A stretch of 64,000 bases of DNA, taken from Thermococcus sp. 2319x1 (GTDB lineage: Archaea; Methanobacteriota_B; Thermococci; Thermococcales; Thermococcaceae). The position numbers and the translations under genes are program-made. This document shows positions 60,108 to 64,000 of this stretch, in pieces (position 1 is the stretch's first letter; each line of letters begins with the position of its first letter). The notes under the pieces were generated by a model, which was given only the letters and a program-made list of their open reading frames with translations, had not been told where the DNA came from and did not search any database. Location: contig NZ_CP012200.1 in the NCBI RefSeq assembly GCF_001484685.1, positions 242,321-306,320 on the forward strand, read 5' to 3'.

Positions 60108-61610
60108 GCCTCCTACGTAGACTTCCAGAACTTTTATGTTCTTCAGTTCTTTCTCTTCAACTTCAAACGGGTCTCTGTCCACTACAATGAAGTCCCCGAA
60201 TTTGCCCTCTTCAAGGCTTCCAAGTTCATTTTCGGCATGCATTATGTAAGCTGAGCCATATGTGTAGCCGTGGAGGCTTTCCTCTATGGATAGGCGTTCG
60301 TCTTTTGTATAGTGATAGGTCTCAACATTCTCAAATTTTCCCCTAGTAACTGCAGCGTAGATTGTTTCCCATGGATTTACGGGCTCTATTGGGGCATCAG
60401 TTCCAAAGCCTATCACAATTTGCTCAAGCATGCTCTTGAAGGGGTAAATCCATTTTGCCCTCTCTTTTCCGACCCTCTTCACTGCCCACCAGTCGCTTAT
60501 TACGAACCTCGGCTGAACCGAGGCAACAACCCCGAGTTCTTTCATCCTTTTTATCTGATCTTCCCTCAAAATTGATGCGTGTTCTATACGGTTCCTCTCT
60601 CCTCTGAACTTTTCATAAACGTCTAAGACCATATCGGTGGTTTTATCGCCTATTGCATGGACTGCCATCTGGAGATTCAGCTTATGGGCTTCTCTTACTA
60701 TCTCTTCAAGCTCTTCCTTGCTTATGTTGGGATGCCCAGTCATAGGGGCGTCTGCATAGGGCTTGGAAAGCCATGCTGTCCGAGCGCCGAGGCTTCCATC
60801 CGCAAGAACTTTTATTCCCATGATCTTTACCCTCTCGCTCCCGACCCCTCTGGTAAGGCCAAGGTTCTTCAACTCCTTTAGGAGGGAGGGATTTAGGTAT
60901 ACAAACACTCTAATGGGAAGCCTCCCTTCGCTGTCAAGCTCCAAAAGTGCTCTGAGGCTTTTATTATTCACACTCACGAAGCCAACAGCCGTTACGCCCT
61001 GAGAAAGAACGAACTTGGCCCCCTCTTCGATAAAGTGTTTGTAGTCGTCGAACGTTAAAGTTTTGCTGATAACATCTCTCACCTTTTCTAGGGCGTTTTC
61101 TCTTATTATCCCGGTTTCAAGGTCTACGTCTTCATCCTTTTCCAAACCTACAATTTCTATAGCCTTCGTGTTCAGCACAGCAGCATGGAAGCATGTTCTA
61201 TACAAAAGAACCGGTTTGTCATCGACAGCTTCATCCAAATCTGCTCTTGTGGGGTATCTTCCGAGTTCTTCCTGATCCCATCCAAAGCCAAGAATCCAGC
61301 TTGTGCTTGTTTTGGCGGCGTAATCTTTAAGTTTTTCTTTCAACTCCTCTATACTTCTTGTTCCCTTTAAATTGAGCATTTTCAAGGATTGTCCAAGGGA
61401 GTTTAGATGAATGTGGGAATCTATGAATCCCGGCAGAACAGTTTTTCCGCCCAAATCTACTACTTCTCCTCCAAGCTCTTTGGCAATTTTTTGGACTTTT
61501 TCGCTCTTTCCTGCGTAAATAACCTTCTCGTTGGCTACCACAATGGCTTCTGCAACCTTGAGCGGTTTAAAAGAGATGTAAATTTTCCCATTCACAAAAG
61601 CCCTGATCAA
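60093..61610 (-). CDS. metal-dependent amidohydrolase (YtcJ/LAF3-like)
   Basis: 505 residues. PGFIDSHIHL is the first metal motif, VHAIGDKTTDMVLDVYE and RIEHASIL supply further His ligands, and IGFGTDAPIEPVNPWETIYA the catalytic Asp. LGSLEEGKFGDFIVVDRDPF is the typical C-terminal composite domain. This is the Amidohydrolase_3 group; substrates are mostly unknown. The frame begins at TTG 61610 with AGAGGGGGAA upstream. Convergent with pepQ, sharing 15 bp. Confidence 0.85.
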   Translation of the reverse strand: MIRAFVNGKIYISFKPLKVAEAIVVANEKVIYAGKSEKVQKIAKELGGEVVDLGGKTVLPGFIDSHIHLNSLGQSLKMLNLKGTRSIEELKEKLKDYAAKTSTSWILGFGWDQEELGRYPTRADLDEAVDDKPVLLYRTCFHAAVLNTKAIEIVGLEKDEDVDLETGIIRENALEKVRDVISKTLTFDDYKHFIEEGAKFVLSQGVTAVGFVSVNNKSLRALLELDSEGRLPIRVFVYLNPSLLKELKNLGLTRGVGSERVKIMGIKVLADGSLGARTAWLSKPYADAPMTGHPNISKEELEEIVREAHKLNLQMAVHAIGDKTTDMVLDVYEKFRGERNRIEHASILREDQIKRMKELGVVASVQPRFVISDWWAVKRVGKERAKWIYPFKSMLEQIVIGFGTDAPIEPVNPWETIYAAVTRGKFENVETYHYTKDERLSIEESLHGYTYGSAYIMHAENELGSLEEGKFGDFIVVDRDPFEVEEKELKNIKVLEVYVGGSKCY

Positions 61611-61701
61611 TTTGTTCCCCCTCTTCTGGTTTGTTGTTCGTCTTTTATATTTTCTTTGGTCGACATATCAAAAAGCCCTTAAACTGTGGAGCATAAGAGG
61701 T

Positions 61702-61763
61702 AGTAGCCGATGAAGAACGGTTTCGGAACTGAAGGGTGATGTAACCAGCTATCGCTGAGGCTC
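61702..61763 (+). ncRNA. probable C/D box guide RNA (archaeal sRNA)
   Basis: Ordered boxes: C-like CCGATGA (61706-61712), D' CTGA (61728-61731), C' GTGATGT (61735-61741) and D CTGA (61754-61757). The C'-D spacer is 12 nt, as archaeal sRNAs require. Flanking AGCC (61704-61707) and GGCT (61758-61761) can pair. The D guide AACCAGCTATCG is complementary to 5'-CGAUAGCUGGUU, which nearly matches the highly conserved GAUAGCUGGUU of 23S rRNA domain II. By the five-nucleotide rule it would direct 2'-O-methylation at the second A of that segment. The C box is a weak match. Confidence 0.7.
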
Positions 61764-61775
61764 ATATTTATAAAT
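61764..61775 (+). promoter_or_regulatory. ftsY promoter TATA region
   Basis: ATATTTATAAAT with a TATA core at 61766-61774, about 33 bases before ATG 61808. It follows directly after the putative guide RNA, so the two transcripts abut. CCGGTGAGGG (61795-61804) is the ribosome site. Confidence 0.6.
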
Positions 61776-61807
61776 TCGTTTGGTGATCATAACCCCGGTG
61801 AGGGCAA

Positions 61808-62710
61808 ATGTTTGGGAAACTCAAGGAAAAATTAAGCTCATTTGTTGATAAGGTTGCTCAGACTGAAATAAGTGAAAAAGACGTTGAGAATGCACTCTGG
61901 GATCTTGAGCTGGAGCTCTTAGAGGCGGATGTGGCTTTAGAAGTTGTAGATGAGCTTAAGGAAAAAATAAAACAGAAGCTTGTTGGACAAAAGGTTAAAA
62001 TAGGCACAAACAAGAGGGAGATTGTAGAAAAAGCTGTTAAAGAGGCTGTTCTTGAAGTTCTAACACCCGAAAGACACATAGACCTCTTAGGGATGGTCAA
62101 ATCAAAAAAAGAAAAGCCGTTCGTGATAGTTTTTGTTGGCTTTAACGGAAGTGGAAAAACCACTACAATAGCTAAGCTTGCCAGCTGGCTTAAGAAAAAT
62201 GGTTTAAGCGTTGTTATAGCCGCTAGCGATACCTTTAGGGCGGGAGCAATAGAGCAGGTGGAGGAACATGCGAAGAGAATTGGTGTTAAGCTCATCAAAC
62301 ACGGTTACAAATCTGATCCAGCTGCTGTGGCTTACGATGCCATAGAGCATGCAAAAGCGAGAGGAATCGACGTGGTTTTAGTTGATACAGCCGGAAGAAA
62401 CGAGCTTAACAGAAATCTCATGGATGAAATGAAAAAAATAGTCAGGGTTACAAAGCCGGATCTGGTTATATTCGTAGGAGATGCTCTTGCCGGAAATGCA
62501 ATAATAGAGCAGGCAAGGCAGTTTAATGAGGCGGTTAGGATTGACGGAGTTGTTCTAACAAAGCTTGACGCGGATGCAAGGGGAGGTGCCGCATTAAGCA
62601 TAGCCCACGCCATTGGTGCGCCAATACTTTTTGTTGGGGTTGGTCAAGGATATGACGATTTAATGCCCTTTGATGAAAAATGGATGCTGGAGAAAATTTT
62701 TGGTGGGTGA
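61808..62710 (+). CDS. ftsY: signal recognition particle receptor FtsY
   Basis: 300 residues. A helical N domain (about 20-95) precedes the GTPase G domain: P-loop [10 protein letters not shown] (111-120), the insertion box [33 protein letters not shown] and [12 protein letters not shown]. It docks ribosome-SRP complexes to the membrane. The N-terminal acidic extension of bacterial FtsY is absent, as usual in archaea. It starts [12 protein letters not shown] and ends three bases before the MarC gene. Confidence 0.95.
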   Translation: MFGKLKEKLSSFVDKVAQTEISEKDVENALWDLELELLEADVALEVVDELKEKIKQKLVGQKVKIGTNKREIVEKAVKEAVLEVLTPERHIDLLGMVKSKKEKPFVIVFVGFNGSGKTTTIAKLASWLKKNGLSVVIAASDTFRAGAIEQVEEHAKRIGVKLIKHGYKSDPAAVAYDAIEHAKARGIDVVLVDTAGRNELNRNLMDEMKKIVRVTKPDLVIFVGDALAGNAIIEQARQFNEAVRIDGVVLTKLDADARGGAALSIAHAIGAPILFVGVGQGYDDLMPFDEKWMLEKIFGG

Positions 62711-62712
62711 AA

Positions 62713-63339
62713 ATGTTTTTTAAGACATTCCTTTATGTGTTTGGCACCCTCTTTGCAGTGATGAACCCCATTGGAGCTGTTCCGGTATTTCTTTCTATTA
62801 CCCAGCACTGTAAATCTCGCGAGGCAAGGATCAGTCTGGCAAAGAGAACATCAGCGGCCGTTTTTGTTACCTTGGTAACCTTTGCACTCTTGGGGGAGTG
62901 GATATTCAAGTTCTTTGGCTCCACAATAGATGCCTTTGCAATTGCAGGAGGAATTTTGCTCTTCAGAATGGCATTGGAAATGCTAAGTGGTAGTCTCTCT
63001 ACTATAAAAATAACCCATGAAGAGGAGGAAGAGGCCGTAAGTTTAAGCGAGATTGCCATAATCCCCTTGGCAATTCCCTTGATTTCTGGTCCGGGTTCAA
63101 TAACAACTGTGATGATACACATGGCAAAGAGCAGCGACTATCTGGGAAAAATGGCCGTTATTCTTGCGATTTTTGTGGCAAGTCTTTCAGTTTACTTGGT
63201 GCTTAGGTCTGCAGAAAAGGTGCAGCGGAAGCTTGGTAGAGTGGGAATAAGAGTTACCACAAGAATGATGGGTCTTATACTGGCTTCAATGGCCGTTCAG
63301 CTTGTAATCAACGGAATTAAAGGAGCATTTGGACTTTAA
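62713..63339 (+). CDS. MarC/SnatA-family membrane protein (possible amino-acid transporter)
   Basis: 208 residues with six predicted helices in two inverted halves. Motifs: FGTLFAVMNPIGAVPVFLSI and AIIPLAIPLISGPGSITTVM, the repeated NPxG/GPG signatures of MarC/SnatA. A Thermococcus homologue, SnatA, was reported to carry glycine and alanine; the role here is inferred. GGTGGGTGAAA around 62701-62711 sets ATG 62713 and contains the ftsY stop. Confidence 0.87.
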   Translation: MFFKTFLYVFGTLFAVMNPIGAVPVFLSITQHCKSREARISLAKRTSAAVFVTLVTFALLGEWIFKFFGSTIDAFAIAGGILLFRMALEMLSGSLSTIKITHEEEEEAVSLSEIAIIPLAIPLISGPGSITTVMIHMAKSSDYLGKMAVILAIFVASLSVYLVLRSAEKVQRKLGRVGIRVTTRMMGLILASMAVQLVINGIKGAFGL

Positions 63340-63386
63340 TCGCAATCTTTTTAAATTTTTTAGGAAACCCTAATTGTGGTGAGAAA

Positions 63387-64000
63387 TTGATACTGGCTGA
63401 AAACCTAACGATTTACTACGACAACTATAAAGCAGTTGAGGATATAACCTTCAAGCTGGATAGTGGGGAGACTCTTCTTTTGCTGGGTCCAAATGGTGCT
63501 GGAAAAACAAGCCTTCTTAGAACAATTGCAGGGCTTCATAAATCCTATGAAGGCAAGCTTCTTGTTTTTGGAAAACCTCCTACTGAAGTGAAGGATTCAA
63601 TCTCATATGTTCCCCAGAGTCATTCTTTAAACGAACGTGTGCCTTTGAAGGCTATTGAAGTAGTTGCAATGGGGGCCCTTTACAAAAAGGGTCTCATTCA
63701 CTTCAATATTCCAAAATCAATCCTAAAAGAAGCTGAAGAAGCTTTGGACTTTGTGGGGCTTGGAGAGATAAAAAACAAAAGGTTTGCAGAGCTTAGCGGT
63801 GGACAAAAGCAGAGGGTTCTATTGGCCAGAGCACTCGTTTCAAAACCCCAACTTCTCCTTTTGGATGAGCCGTTATCGGCTCTTGACCCAAGTGCGAGAG
63901 TGGAGGTGGTTTCAGTCCTTGCAAAAATAAAGCGGGAAATGGGATTGACAATGATAATAACCACCCATGACCCAAATCCCCTAACGGAAATAGGTGACAA
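63387..64000 (+). CDS. ABC transporter ATP-binding protein, metal (Zn/Mn) type, cut by the window end
   Basis: About 204 codons visible, open to the window end. TTG 63387 (ILAENLTIYYDNYKAVEDI) follows GGTGAG (63378-63383). Walker A GPNGAGKT, Q-loop VPQSHSLNERVPLKAIEVVA, signature LSGGQKQRVLLARALVS, Walker B LLLLDEPLSALDPS and switch TTHDPNPLTE are intact. The VAMG sequence after the Q-loop resembles ZnuC/MntB subunits. A permease and metal-binding protein would be expected just beyond. TATA-like TTTTTAAATTTTTT lies at about 63348-63361. Confidence 0.85.
   Translation, partial: MILAENLTIYYDNYKAVEDITFKLDSGETLLLLGPNGAGKTSLLRTIAGLHKSYEGKLLVFGKPPTEVKDSISYVPQSHSLNERVPLKAIEVVAMGALYKKGLIHFNIPKSILKEAEEALDFVGLGEIKNKRFAELSGGQKQRVLLARALVSKPQLLLLDEPLSALDPSARVEVVSVLAKIKREMGLTMIITTHDPNPLTEIGD

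Overview
The window is from a hyperthermophilic euryarchaeon of the order Thermococcales, most likely a Thermococcus. The evidence is the gene order around the RNA polymerase and ribosomal protein genes, a single uninterrupted rpoB followed by split rpoA1/rpoA2, tRNA genes with encoded CCA, Thermococcales-type TATA boxes, GGTGA-type ribosome binding sites, and a MalK fragment that matches my recollection of Thermococcus litoralis MalK. Species is not certain.

Layout. 1-4.4 kb: information-processing operon (rpoD, tRNA-Leu, L18e, L13, S9, rpoN, tRNA-Pro, rpoK, a degenerate enolase paralogue, S2). 4.4-9.6 kb: nitroreductase, ThiI, a membrane protein, a stand-alone ThiI-like PP-loop protein, a frameshifted cysteine-synthase-like gene, a small membrane protein and a PfkB sugar kinase. 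9.7-12.1 kb: wreck of a sugar ABC transporter operon, with a binding-protein gene carrying two frame lesions and a truncated permease joined by deletion to the 3' half of malK. 12.1-20.2 kb: fucose-isomerase-like protein, glucan-debranching-type glycosidase, GH130 enzyme, then a thiamine-type ABC transporter (thiP, thiQ, and thiB on the opposite strand).

20.3-25.4 kb: an AT-rich mobile island of about 5.07 kb with perfect 23-bp terminal inverted repeats and an 8-bp target duplication. It carries a three-gene restriction-modification-like operon, two small regulator-like genes and one IS6-like transposase. It inserted between the thiB and tRNA-Gly promoters and is the most interesting structure here. 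25.5-33 kb: a decayed gene, a BtpA-family protein, a HARP-type PIN nuclease, a second fucose-isomerase-like protein and a TAXI-TRAP transporter operon.

33.3-49.7 kb: dtdA, ftsZ, secE, spt5, L11, L1, L10, L12, a dCTP deaminase/dUTPase relative, a tRNA cluster, then rpoH-rpoB-rpoA1-rpoA2-L30e-nusA-S12-S7. 49.7-64 kb: phosphodiesterase, Nre repair protein, tRNAs, threonine synthase, uridine phosphorylase, L40e, PadR regulator, FUN14 protein, flippase, a metallophosphoesterase-fold protein without its metal ligands, Xaa-Pro peptidase, amidohydrolase, a probable C/D box guide RNA, ftsY, a MarC/SnatA protein and the start of a metal ABC transporter ATPase.

Core genes look intact. The damage is concentrated in sugar and amino-acid metabolism genes (7.4, 9.8-12 and 25.6 kb), which fits lineage-specific loss, although single-base lesions could be sequence errors.
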